Virus record (IMG/VR): IMGVR_UViG_3300038824_000011
Coordinates: 1-28,416 of that record
DNA length: 28,416 bases
Strand: one strand, 5' to 3'
Source of the DNA: a virus
Shown: in pieces, positions 6,751 through 13,704 of the stretch
Position numbering within the stretch: the first letter of the stretch is position 1
How the letters are laid out: each line of letters starts with the position of its first letter
Notes under the pieces: generated by a model
What the model was told of the DNA's origin: nothing
The model's database searches: none
Seen by the model: the letters and a program-made list of their open reading frames with translations, nothing else
Program-made: the position numbers and the translations under genes

Positions 6751-7422
6751 TTACGGCATCGGCCGGATCACGCCGATGACGCGCCCGGCCGTGTCGGCCC
6801 CGGGGTCAGCGTTCTCGAAAGCGGGAACGCCGCCGGGCCCGATCCGAGCACTAAGGCCGCCGGCCTGGCGCCCGGCCTCCGAGGCATCCAGTAGGGCATA
6901 GTCGCCGCGCTGGATGCGCCCGTCCTCAGTGCCCGCGAAGGCGAGCAGAACCCTTAGCTGACTAGCCGCAGCGAGCATCGAGCGCGTAACGGCGTCCGAG
7001 CGCAGGTAACCGAACGTGTCCCCGTCGGCGCCGCCGACGATCTCGATGAGTTGTGCCATGCCGGCGGGCGCCGAGGACGGCACATGATCGCCGTCGCCGC
7101 GGGCGGCGGCCGGCTTGCTATCCGGCGGCGCGGGCGTGCGCGTCAGGTCCGGGTCCGGCAGGGCCGGATCGATAAGCTCGTCGCTGCTCTCGATGCGCAT
7201 GGCGCGAGCGATGGCGCGGAGGGTCTTCGCCCGCGGAAGGCTTTTCAGCCGCCCGCTCATGATGTCCTTGATCAGCCCGGCATTATCACCGGCGCGCAGC
7301 GACAGGTCGCGCATGCTGATCTCGTGCTGCTCGAGGTAGGCCTGTATCAGTCGCTGCAGCCTGTCGATCTGCTGCTTTGTTTCCGTGTCCATGGCGCGCC
7401 TTGTGGCGGTCTGCTCGGGCAT
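6751..7422 (-). CDS. CI-like phage repressor with degenerate S24-type C-terminus
   Basis: 223 aa from the ATG at 7422 (GGAG nine bases upstream). An alternative ATG at 7392 has AAGG and cannot be excluded. Residues about 20-80 form an XRE-type helix-turn-helix (LIQAYLEQHEISMRDLSLRAG, then NAGLIKDIMSGRLKSLP). A Pro/Ala/Asp linker follows. The last 85 residues resemble the dimerisation half of S24/LexA repressors: GRIQRGDYALLDAS matches the region after the catalytic serine, and RVIGVIRPMP matches the final strand. Where the active Ser-Met should be, the sequence reads AGTEDGRI, and I see no catalytic lysine strand. It may be a repressor that cannot self-cleave. Divergent orientation from 7550 fits a lysogeny switch. 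Confidence 0.82.
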   Translation of the reverse strand: MPEQTATRRAMDTETKQQIDRLQRLIQAYLEQHEISMRDLSLRAGDNAGLIKDIMSGRLKSLPRAKTLRAIARAMRIESSDELIDPALPDPDLTRTPAPPDSKPAAARGDGDHVPSSAPAGMAQLIEIVGGADGDTFGYLRSDAVTRSMLAAASQLRVLLAFAGTEDGRIQRGDYALLDASEAGRQAGGLSARIGPGGVPAFENADPGADTAGRVIGVIRPMP

Positions 7423-7454
7423 GGCGTCGCGCTCCGCTCGTTGAGGCTGCGTGA

Positions 7455-7483
7455 CCGATAGCAAACCACGCGGGTGATGTCAA
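7455..7483 (-). promoter_or_regulatory. promoter of the repressor gene
   Basis: Read leftward: a perfect TTGACA at 7483-7478, 17 bases, then TATCGG at 7460-7455. The start point would be near 7447, 25 bases before the ATG at 7422, leaving room for the ribosome binding site. The -10 box matches only the first three consensus bases, so an activator (possibly the repressor itself) may be needed. Confidence 0.6.
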
Positions 7484-7549
7484 GCGACTAGATTGCGTGT
7501 CGCGCGCGTGTCCACCATTTCTCCCATGCATGGATCACAGGAGGTCGCT

Positions 7550-7807
7550 ATGTCCGCACCCAGCACCGTCCGGCTGAGCGATCAGGCGCGCGAGCATCAG
7601 GGTCGCCGCGCGGGACACACCGTCCCGGTCTACCTGGCAATCGACCGCCAGACGGCGAAGTATCTCCAGCGGAAGGCGCAGTATCACCAGCGCCTGGCCG
7701 AGCGGCACGAGACGACGCCCGGCGTGATCGAGCACGCGCACCGCACGAACAAGACGATCGCGCAGGCGCGCGAGGACATTCACGGGAAGCGCGCCGAGGC
7801 GGCGTGA
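7550..7807 (+). CDS. small basic hypothetical protein (85 aa)
   Basis: The first rightward gene after the repressor. AGGAGG lies six bases before the ATG at 7550, so the start is clear. It is basic and His-rich: YLAIDRQTAKYLQRKAQYHQRLAERHE, then a helix TIAQAREDIHGKRAEA. It occupies the Cro/CII position by location, but I cannot see a convincing helix-turn-helix. The stop codon lies inside a GCGTGACAC nonamer that recurs elsewhere in the window. Confidence 0.75.
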   Translation: MSAPSTVRLSDQAREHQGRRAGHTVPVYLAIDRQTAKYLQRKAQYHQRLAERHETTPGVIEHAHRTNKTIAQAREDIHGKRAEAA

Positions 7808-7810
7808 CAC
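7802..7810 (+). promoter_or_regulatory. GCGTGACAC nonamer, copy 1
   Basis: An exact copy of a nonamer also found at 10428-10436 and, reversed, at 15603-15611 and 19069-19077. Here it overlaps the stop codon of the 85-aa gene and lies 62 bp upstream of the start at 7872. It is a candidate operator. Confidence 0.35.
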
Positions 7811-7818
7811 GATGATCG

Positions 7819-7853
7819 GGCCGCCGTACCGCCTGCATGGGCGGGCGGCGGCC
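7819..7853. other. strong intercistronic hairpin
   Basis: GGCCGCCG pairs with CGGCGGCC, and inside it CCGCC pairs with GGCGG around TGCATG, giving about 13 paired positions. There is no T run on the rightward side, so it is more likely an mRNA stability or pausing element than a terminator. It lies between the 85-aa gene and the tagged-cassette gene. Confidence 0.6.
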
Positions 7854-7871
7854 TGACCCTAGGAGGCAGCC

Positions 7872-8417
7872 ATGTCCATTCTGAAAGTCGGAGGCAAGGA
7901 CGGATCGATCGAGCCGTGCGCTGATTCCGCCCTGGAGGTTTGGGACGAGGACGGGCCGTCGGATGTGCCGACCCAGGAGCCGGGCCCGGCGCCGTCCCCG
8001 AAACCGACCCGTCGCCGGCGTAGCCGATACGACGTGTGGCTGTCGCGGCCGAGGAGGTGCGAGATGAGCGTGCCGCCGCTGTTTCAGGTCCTCGATGCCT
8101 ACCTCGACAGCGAACCCAGACCGGATCCCCAATACGAGGGGCTGACGCTGGCGGGTGCGCCGTGGCCGTGGAAACCGGAGCCGGGCCCGTTGTCTCTGCC
8201 CGGATCGGGAGTGCGGGGTAAGCTGGGCCAGGCCTCTATGCGCGTGGAGGATCTCAAATACGGCCACCAGTGGGTGGAGCTTCTCTCCGGCGCCTCATAC
8301 GACGACTACCTGGCGTTCAAGCGTAGGCGCAACTTGCAGGCAGCGGGGGAGGACACGTCCCCAGCTCCATCCCCGAAACCGACCCGCCGGCGGCGTCGGC
8401 ACGACGTGTGGCTGTAG
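7872..8417 (+). CDS. tagged early protein, apparent fusion of two cassettes (181 aa)
   Basis: AGGAGG lies before the ATG at 7872. The protein contains the same basic motif twice: PSPKPTRRRRSRYDVWL at residues 41-57 and PSPKPTRRRRRHDVWL as its last 16 residues. After the first copy the codon that would be a stop reads TCG. It is followed by GAGGAGG and an in-frame ATG at 8064 (MSVPPLFQVLDAYLD), which has a strong ribosome binding site of its own. So the gene looks like two small genes joined by loss of one stop codon, and internal initiation at 8064 could make a 117-aa product. The N-terminal parts (residues 1-35 and 65-160) are not similar to each other. No known family is recognised. Confidence 0.75.
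   Translation: MSILKVGGKDGSIEPCADSALEVWDEDGPSDVPTQEPGPAPSPKPTRRRRSRYDVWLSRPRRCEMSVPPLFQVLDAYLDSEPRPDPQYEGLTLAGAPWPWKPEPGPLSLPGSGVRGKLGQASMRVEDLKYGHQWVELLSGASYDDYLAFKRRRNLQAAGEDTSPAPSPKPTRRRRRHDVWL
7992..8042 (+). repeat. shared basic tail motif, copy 1
   Basis: Encodes PSPKPTRRRRSRYDVWL within the 181-aa frame. The DNA ends GACGTGTGGCTGTCG, where copies 2 and 3 have a stop codon in the last position. Confidence 0.85.
8367..8414 (+). repeat. shared basic tail motif, copy 2
   Basis: Encodes PSPKPTRRRRRHDVWL and is followed directly by TAG. AGGAG overlaps that stop and precedes a GTG at 8429, so the element couples one cassette to the next. Confidence 0.85.
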
Positions 8418-8428
8418 GAGTGGCTGAG

Positions 8429-8561
8429 GTGAAAAACGACGAACTGGCACAGCTCGAGCACTAACGCTTGCTGGCGGCACGTGCTCGCGCCCGCCATCGA
8501 GGCCTGGTCGCCGGCGCCCAGGCCGACCCGGCGCCGCCGGCGGCATGAAGTGTGGCTGTGA
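8429..8561 (+). pseudogene. decayed third tagged cassette
   Basis: A GTG at 8429 with AGGAG eight bases upstream opens a frame MKNDELAQLEH that stops after 11 codons. In the +1 frame the sequence continues through CWRHVLAPAIEAWSPAP and ends PRPTRRRRRHEVWL followed by TGA, a third copy of the basic tail. One base change in length near 8460 would restore a single frame of about 43 codons. This is either a frameshifted remnant or a gene using programmed frameshifting. I favour a remnant because no slippery heptamer is evident. Confidence 0.6.
8517..8558 (+). repeat. shared basic tail motif, copy 3
   Basis: Encodes PRPTRRRRRHEVWL and is followed by TGA. It lies at the end of the decayed third cassette. 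Codon choice differs from copies 1 and 2 while the residues are kept. Confidence 0.8.
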
Positions 8562-8592
8562 CATCAGCGCAGGCAGTGCCGGCGGCTAGGCC

Positions 8593-8889
8593 CTATTCAG
8601 CCAAGCCTGTTCGAACGGCCTCTGCGACACGCGCCTCCGATCCAGCGAGATCGTCCCACGCGACCAAAACGGCGAACGCACCGAACCGTCTGAACCGGAT
8701 CGCCTCGCCGTCTTCAACATGGCAGCCGGGAGCGTCGTCCGGCTCGAACAGCGTCAGCCAGCCGCCGCGAGCGTCGCGCACGATCAACGTGGTCGGGCTA
8801 TCGAGCGCGCCCAGGACGATACCCTGCTCGGATCGCCAGTAGCGAACCGCGTGCCGTACCCACGCCCAGATCTTCCTCATCAACGCCAT
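8593..8889 (-). CDS. possible hypothetical protein (98 aa), antisense between early genes
   Basis: A leftward frame whose ATG (8889) overlaps the helicase ATG (8888) on the other strand. The protein looks real in composition: RKIWAWVRHAVRYWRSEQG, then strands TTLIVRDARGGWLTLFEPDD and AFAVLVAWDDL. No ribosome binding site is visible for this ATG or for the one at 8880. The rightward frame over the same bases looks like a shadow. If it is not a gene, the 8562-8887 stretch is empty. Confidence 0.45.
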   Translation of the reverse strand: MALMRKIWAWVRHAVRYWRSEQGIVLGALDSPTTLIVRDARGGWLTLFEPDDAPGCHVEDGEAIRFRRFGAFAVLVAWDDLAGSEARVAEAVRTGLAE

Positions 8890-10423
8890 GCTAGAACTGC
8901 GACCATATCAGCAGCAAGTCATCGACGCCGCCCGCGAGCAGGTGCGCGCCGGCCTGGCGCGGGTGCTGTGCGTCGTCCCGACCGGCGGCGGCAAGACGCC
9001 CCTGGAGGTCGTCGCCCTCGACACGGCGACGCGCGCCGGCCGGCCGGGCGCGATCCTGACGCATCGCCGCGAGCTCGTCCGCCAGATCAGCGTCACGGCC
9101 GCCGAGCACGGCCTGCGGCACCGGATCGTGGCGCCGCGCGAGACGGTCCGGGAATGCATCGAGGCGCACGAGGAGCGTTTCGGCTACTCGCTCGTCGCCG
9201 ACACGGCGACGGCGGCGATCGGGAGCGTGCAGAGCGCTCTGGCGCAGGGACTGAGCGACCTCGCCCTGTTGATCGTAGACGAGAGCCACCATTGTACAGC
9301 CAACACGTACCGGCGCGTGGCCGAAGCGTCGCCGGGCGCGGTCCTGCTGGGCTTCACGGCGACGCCAACGCGGCTTAGCGGCGCCGGCCTGGACACGGCG
9401 TTCGACGCGCTGGTCGAGGGACCGTCGCTGTCCTGGCTGATCGAGCACGGCTTCCTGGTCGGCGTCGACGCGTACGCGCCCGTCGTGCCGGATCTCAGCG
9501 GCACGCGCACCAGCGGCGGCGACTACCAAGCCAGCGCGCTGTCCGAGCAACTGGAGCGCGGCGCCGTCGTCGAGAACGCTGTCGGGCACTGGCACCGGAT
9601 CGCTGGCGACCGGCAGACCTTCGCTTTCGGGTGCTCCGTCCGGCATGCGCAGATGCTGGCGGACGAGGCCGCCGCCGGCGGCGTGGAAGCCTACGTGCTG
9701 CATGGGCAGATGCGGTCCGGCGAGCGGCGCGAGCTGATCCGCGGGTTCGAAGCCGGCCAGGTGCAGATGCTGGCGAGCTGCGACCTGATCGGCGAGGGCC
9801 TGGACATCCGCGGCGGCAGTGCCGTGCTCGAATGCCGGCCGACGAAATCCTTGGCGCTCTACATGCAGCACGTGGGCCGCGCCATGCGCTCGGCGCCCGG
9901 CAAGGACCGCGCCGTGCTGGTCGACGCGGCGGGCAACACGGCACGGCACGGGCACCCGACCGAAGATCGCCGTTGGTCGCTAACAGAGGGCGCGAAGGCG
10001 GACCGAAGGCGTCGCGAGGAGGCGGCCGAGAGCCAGCCGTATCCGGTCCGCTACTGCCCCAGCTGCTACTACGTGCACCCGCCTGCGCCGGCGTGTCCGC
10101 TATGCGGCCACGAGTACGATGGGCAAGAGCGCGTGCCGGAGGCGTTCGAGGCCGAGCTGGAGAAGATTCGGCCAAAGCGCCGCCAGCCTGAGCTGACCGA
10201 CCCGCAGAAGTCGGCGAAGGAGACGCAGCGCAAGCGGGCGTGCCGGACCGGGGACATCGAGGCCGTGAAGGAATGGGCGCGCCACTGGCGGCACATGGAG
10301 GGCAAGGCGGTCGACGACGCGACGGTCCGGGGGCACGCATATAAAGTGCTGACGGAGTACAACCGCAAACGCTACGGCACAGCCACGGCCACGCCGGCGC
10401 CCAAACGTGTCCGCGTTGGTTGA
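8888..10423 (+). CDS. SF2 DEAH-box helicase with zinc finger
   Basis: 511 aa. An ATP-dependent nucleic-acid helicase/translocase, probably for phage replication or recombination. Motifs in order: RPYQQQ (Q-motif-like, 5-10), Walker A PTGGGKT (31-37), DESHH (131-135), TATP (157-160), IGEGLDIRG (301-309) and QHVGRAMR (327-334). A CxxC-x9-CxxC zinc ribbon follows (Cys390, 393, 403, 406). The basic C-terminal region (KRRQPELTDPQKSAKETQRKRA) probably contacts nucleic acid. No clear ribosome binding site precedes the ATG, but the start aligns with where such proteins begin. It is followed after 56 bp by the sigma factor gene. Confidence 0.92.
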   Translation: MLELRPYQQQVIDAAREQVRAGLARVLCVVPTGGGKTPLEVVALDTATRAGRPGAILTHRRELVRQISVTAAEHGLRHRIVAPRETVRECIEAHEERFGYSLVADTATAAIGSVQSALAQGLSDLALLIVDESHHCTANTYRRVAEASPGAVLLGFTATPTRLSGAGLDTAFDALVEGPSLSWLIEHGFLVGVDAYAPVVPDLSGTRTSGGDYQASALSEQLERGAVVENAVGHWHRIAGDRQTFAFGCSVRHAQMLADEAAAGGVEAYVLHGQMRSGERRELIRGFEAGQVQMLASCDLIGEGLDIRGGSAVLECRPTKSLALYMQHVGRAMRSAPGKDRAVLVDAAGNTARHGHPTEDRRWSLTEGAKADRRRREEAAESQPYPVRYCPSCYYVHPPAPACPLCGHEYDGQERVPEAFEAELEKIRPKRRQPELTDPQKSAKETQRKRACRTGDIEAVKEWARHWRHMEGKAVDDATVRGHAYKVLTEYNRKRYGTATATPAPKRVRVG

Positions 10424-10427
10424 GGGT

Positions 10428-10436
10428 GCGTGACAC
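10428..10436 (+). promoter_or_regulatory. GCGTGACAC nonamer, copy 2
   Basis: An exact copy lying between the helicase stop (10423) and the sigma factor start (10480). It is a candidate operator or part of a promoter for the sigma gene. Confidence 0.35.
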
Positions 10437-10479
10437 GTCTGCCATTTCGCCCACAACACGCATTTAGGTGGGGGCGATG

Positions 10480-11151
10480 ATGGCCCGGGACATGCTCACA
10501 ATCGCGGAAGAGAGAGACCTGGTGCGCCGGGCGAAGGCCGGTGACACCGCGGCGCGTAACCGGCTTGTCGAGGCTCACGACCCGCTGGCCGGCAACGTCG
10601 CCAAGGAGGTGACGGAGAACGGGGCGCCGACGTCGACTGACGACCTGATGCAAGAGGCTCGTATCGCTCTTCTGAAAGCGGTGAACGGCTTCGACCCCGG
10701 GCGCGGCGTGCGCTTCAACACTTACGCGTACAAGGTGATCCGTACCCGCCTGATTAACTACATCTACGCGAATATGACGCCGGTCAGCGTGCCACCGAAG
10801 GTGCACCGGAAGTCCGCCTCCGGCGAGCTCAACGATAGCGACCAGCGCGATCGCGACGCTGCCATGATCCGGGAAGATCCTGACGAGGTCGAGGTGCCGA
10901 CCGGCGGCGAGGCGGAGCTGGTCGAGGTCGTGCACGGCGAGCAGACCCGGCACCTCGTCCGCGCGCTCGTCGACGAGTTGCCAGAGCGCGATCGCGACAT
11001 CGTGCGGCGACGGTACATCGCCGACCCGCCTGACACGCTGCGGGAGGTCGCAGAGGATTATGGCCTGGTCCGGGAGCGCATCCGACAGCTCGAAGCGCGG
11101 GCCTTGACGCAGCTTCGTAAGCGCGTCCGGGAGGTCAGCGGTGGCTACTGA
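10480..11151 (+). CDS. phage-encoded sigma-70-family sigma factor
   Basis: 223 aa from the second of two tandem ATGs (10477 and 10480). AGGTGGGGG lies upstream and its spacing suits 10480 better. Region 2 is clear: DDLMQEARIALLKAVNGFD, then FNTYAYKVIRTRLINYIYAN, the core-binding and -10 recognition helices. Region 3 is short. Region 4 is complete: LPERDRDIVRRRYI, then TLREVAEDYGLVRERIRQLE and ALTQLRKRV, the -35 helix-turn-helix in the style of RpoH/RpoD. It would redirect host RNA polymerase to phage promoters. The repeated CCCCTTGAA-containing element in this window is a candidate target. The last 11 bases overlap the nuclease gene. Confidence 0.9.
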   Translation: MARDMLTIAEERDLVRRAKAGDTAARNRLVEAHDPLAGNVAKEVTENGAPTSTDDLMQEARIALLKAVNGFDPGRGVRFNTYAYKVIRTRLINYIYANMTPVSVPPKVHRKSASGELNDSDQRDRDAAMIREDPDEVEVPTGGEAELVEVVHGEQTRHLVRALVDELPERDRDIVRRRYIADPPDTLREVAEDYGLVRERIRQLEARALTQLRKRVREVSGGY

Positions 11152-11566
11152 AGACCCGCGATCAGAACGCGACCTCCAAAACCGCATTAAAGCCGCCGTC
11201 GCGCGCGAGGGCGTCCGGCCAGTCTGGAGCAACGACACGGGCGTAGCGATCGCGCCGAGCGTCCTGGACTACCGCATCCAAGCGGAAGACGTCGGCAAGA
11301 CGGTGAAGCAGGCTGTACCGGCCAAGCAGGCCCGGCGCATCTCATTCGGCCTGCCCGGGAGCCCGGACATCATCGGGATCCTACCGCCTCACGGCCGGTT
11401 TGTCGGGATCGAGGTCAAGGTTCCGGGCAACACCCAGAGCGATCAGCAGCGGAACTTCGGCGCCGTCGCGACCGAACAGGGCGCGCTGTACATCGTCGCG
11501 CACAGCGTTGACGAAGCCGTGGCAGCGATCCGGAGCGCCGAGCCGTTGTCGGGGATCAGGGGTTGA
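11141..11566 (+). CDS. VRR-NUC domain nuclease
   Basis: 141 aa from a GTG at 11141 with GGAGG six bases upstream, inside the end of the sigma gene. The VRR-NUC fold is a PD-(D/E)xK nuclease found in phages and in FAN1; it acts on branched or flapped DNA. The signature is present: GLPGSPDIIGILPPHGRFVGIEVKVPGN, with catalytic Asp in SPD, Glu and Lys in E-V-K, and then QSDQQRNFGAVATEQGALYIVAHS. The N-terminal helix SERDLQNRIKAAVAREG is also typical. The last 11 bases overlap the 3' end of the convergent gene 11556-12203. Confidence 0.92.
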   Translation: MATEDPRSERDLQNRIKAAVAREGVRPVWSNDTGVAIAPSVLDYRIQAEDVGKTVKQAVPAKQARRISFGLPGSPDIIGILPPHGRFVGIEVKVPGNTQSDQQRNFGAVATEQGALYIVAHSVDEAVAAIRSAEPLSGIRG

Positions 11567-12203
11567 TATCGCTGAGGGGAATGGACGTTACATCCATCAC
11601 CGGTGGGTTAGGCACATGGCGATCTATACGTTCGCTTTCTCTGGTCGCAGTGCGCGTTTTCGTGCTCGTGGTGAACATTTCATATTCGTGTTTGAAAAAG
11701 CACCGGGTTTGCAATTGGCCAACGAAGCAGCAAGTGTGTCGCCAGGTATTATTGTATAAACTGAGCGGTGAAACTTCGGCTTTCCGTGTTCTCTCCTGAA
11801 ACGCTTTCAAAGGGTCAGGATTAGCGCCAGCTTTGTGCAGATTTCTTAGGGCAAGGGAACCTCCATGAACCGGTTTTCCCGGAGTTCTGTGTGGCGTCAC
11901 GATGAGGTCATAACCACCTTCGATGAACCCAGGCATAGCAAGGATTATAGTCGGAAACACCGAAAACCATGCACCCGGCCGAAACCCCTTCGTTCTAAGG
12001 AATTTGTTCGCGCGGTCCTCGCTGATAAATATTCCTCTTGAATATGCAACTTCGTTCCCGAACACGACGCGGTGCTCGGTGCACTCGAACCCAGCTACAA
12101 GGTAAGCGCCTTCGAAGGCCTCGGGGGCTTTGACGTCATCCTCCGCAGGTAAAAGCTCAGCGGCATCGCGCGCGAAGATGGAGATATCATCTGGCTGGGT
12201 CAT
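11556..12203 (-). CDS. low-GC hypothetical protein (215 aa), probable cargo gene
   Basis: The start at 12203 is preceded by AAGAGG, part of a perfectly duplicated 19-bp segment. Base composition is much more AT-rich than the neighbours, which suggests recent acquisition. The N-terminal 20 residues are acidic. The middle is folded and aromatic: AYLVAGFECTEHRVVFGNEVAYSRGIFISEDRANKFLRTKGFRPGAWFSVFPTIILAMPGFIEGGYDLIVTP. The C-terminal third contains CCFVGQLQTRCFF and a Thr/Arg-rich end. I recognise no family. It is convergent with the nuclease gene and sits next to a restriction-modification pair, so a defence or exclusion role is possible but unproven. Confidence 0.7.
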   Translation of the reverse strand: MTQPDDISIFARDAAELLPAEDDVKAPEAFEGAYLVAGFECTEHRVVFGNEVAYSRGIFISEDRANKFLRTKGFRPGAWFSVFPTIILAMPGFIEGGYDLIVTPHRTPGKPVHGGSLALRNLHKAGANPDPLKAFQERTRKAEVSPLSLYNNTWRHTCCFVGQLQTRCFFKHEYEMFTTSTKTRTATRESERIDRHVPNPPVMDVTSIPLSDINP

Positions 12204-12241
12204 TTTGCCTCTTCGTTCCAGGTTTGCCTCTTCGTTCCAGG
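12204..12241. repeat. perfect 19-bp tandem duplication over a ribosome binding site
   Basis: 12204-12222 and 12223-12241 are identical (TTTGCCTCTTCGTTCCAGG on the plus strand). Read leftward each carries GAAGAGGCAAA, so the gene at 12203 has two copies of its initiation region. Only the proximal one sits next to the ATG. Confidence 0.9.
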
Positions 12242-12258
12242 AGTGTGCGTTTAGCCGA

Positions 12259-12456
12259 TCAAGCGGTCGGCGCATAAACTATCGTGGGCCCGAACTCGCG
12301 GCCGCCGTCGGGCCGTACCATGACAAGGGAACGCGCCCCAGGCTTCGTGCCCGGCCGGGTGCCGACGATCCGGCCGTCGATCGTGCGCACAACTTCGACG
12401 GGTTCACCCGTGACGGACGCGACGTGAACCGCCCGGGCCACTAGGCTCGCTGCCAC
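12259..12456 (-). CDS. hypothetical small protein (65 aa)
   Basis: A GTG start at 12456 is chosen because GGAGGT lies 11 bases upstream and a terminator lies further upstream. The protein is beta-rich: EVVRTIDGRIVGTRPGTKPGARSLVMVRPDGGREFGPTIVYAP. No family is recognised. It is co-oriented with the low-GC gene and with the restriction genes. The exact start is uncertain. Confidence 0.55.
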   Translation of the reverse strand: MAASLVARAVHVASVTGEPVEVVRTIDGRIVGTRPGTKPGARSLVMVRPDGGREFGPTIVYAPTA

Positions 12457-12489
12457 CCTTATCCAGCACCTCCGATCGCGCAGACAAAA

Positions 12490-12516
12490 CCCCGCCGCCC
12501 GGAACGGGCGACGGGG
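12490..12516 (-). terminator. hairpin terminator after the restriction gene
   Basis: Arms 12490-12501 and 12505-12516 form a 12-position stem with one mismatch and a GAA loop. Leftward it is followed by GTTTTGTC and rightward by CTTT. It lies 78 bp past the stop of the restriction endonuclease. Confidence 0.75.
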
Positions 12517-12594
12517 CTTTGGAGGGCAGACCATGCTCTAAGCATCGCTATTCACGATGTAGGAGCGGCGTGCTGCGGGCGCAACGCGCTGGCG

Positions 12595-13704
12595 TCAGAC
12601 CAGGTCCTCGAGCGCGAAGGTAGGATCACCGGATCCGTCCTCGGGCTGGGATTTGATAGCCATGAGCAGGTGCGGTTCGGTACGGAACCAGACGAACGAA
12701 TCGACCGCCAGCGCGCCGATGTTCTTCTTGAACGGGCCCGCGTCGCGGTCTTCGAAGGCCGTGACGTAGGCCAGGTGCTCCGGGCTGTAGCCGGCGTCGG
12801 TGCCCATCTTCCGGAGCGCCGCACGCCGGTTCTCGTTGATCGGCCCGTCGGACGCGACGACCTCGACGAACACGATCATGGTGTCCTTCGAGCCGATGTC
12901 CGACAAGATCATGTCCGGGAGCAGCTGCTTCTGGTCGATGTTGAGCCCGAGCTGCTTCGCCAGCTCGTCGTCCTGGTACGACACCTTCTGGCCACTCTCG
13001 CTGATCCAGACGACGACCGGCTCGCGCAGGTACCGGGGCGCGAAGTCCTCTACAACGCCCTTGGCGATCTCCGAGCTCGGGCCCGCGTCCAGCTGCCGGA
13101 CCTCGCCAGTTGGGAACGACACCGAAACCTTTGTGGACGCGGCCGCGGCGCTCTTCTTCTTCAGCAGCGTCCGCGACAGCGCGCCCGTCGACAGGTTCTT
13201 CTGCCGCCAGTCGTCGATTGCCGCATCGAGCGCGCTGCCCTGGAGGTTCGGGTCGAACAGGAGCGCAAAGGCGTGCTGGAGGGCGTAGCGGCCTTTGCTT
13301 GAGGTCGTGGGGACGCCCGGACGGGTCACGACGGCGCCGATCTGGACAAGGCCCTCTTTCAGCGTCTCGTCCCGGATCGGCTCCCTCGTATTATCAGCGT
13401 ACCAGCGCTCACCCGTCGGCTTGAAGCCGGGCTTGGCGCCCTCGACGGCGTAGTCGTGCCGGGACTTGTCGTCGGTCTTCCCCGACTGCTCCTCGGTCAT
13501 CAGGTAGACGTGCTTGGGCGCGAGCCAGATGCCCGTGCCCTCGACCGCGTCGATGTACAGGAACGTGTAGACCGTGCGCGCCGCGATCTCGCGCGTGAGG
13601 TAACCCTGCTGTGGTGTGGCCGGCGGGAAGATGTCCTGGAGGCGGTCGTGGATCTGCTGGATGGTCGGGAGTTGCGGTAGCGCCGGTGAGAACCCGTCAG
13701 GCAT
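12595..13704 (-). CDS. type II restriction endonuclease, BsuBI/PstI family
   Basis: 369 aa from the ATG at 13704; GAGGGA lies seven bases upstream and the start overlaps the end of the methyltransferase by 8 bp. The BsuBI/PstI catalytic region is visible in the C-terminal third: QLLPDMILSDIG, then MIVFVEVVASDGPINENRRAALRKM, with the acidic residues of PD and FVEVV and the family's DGP. The N-terminal 200 residues resemble the helical part of these enzymes (TVYTFLYIDAVEG...). PstI and BsuBI cut CTGCAG, but specificity here cannot be assumed. It is slightly longer than PstI (326 aa). It forms a restriction-modification pair with the upstream gene. Confidence 0.88.
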   Translation of the reverse strand: MPDGFSPALPQLPTIQQIHDRLQDIFPPATPQQGYLTREIAARTVYTFLYIDAVEGTGIWLAPKHVYLMTEEQSGKTDDKSRHDYAVEGAKPGFKPTGERWYADNTREPIRDETLKEGLVQIGAVVTRPGVPTTSSKGRYALQHAFALLFDPNLQGSALDAAIDDWRQKNLSTGALSRTLLKKKSAAAASTKVSVSFPTGEVRQLDAGPSSEIAKGVVEDFAPRYLREPVVVWISESGQKVSYQDDELAKQLGLNIDQKQLLPDMILSDIGSKDTMIVFVEVVASDGPINENRRAALRKMGTDAGYSPEHLAYVTAFEDRDAGPFKKNIGALAVDSFVWFRTEPHLLMAIKSQPEDGSGDPTFALEDLV

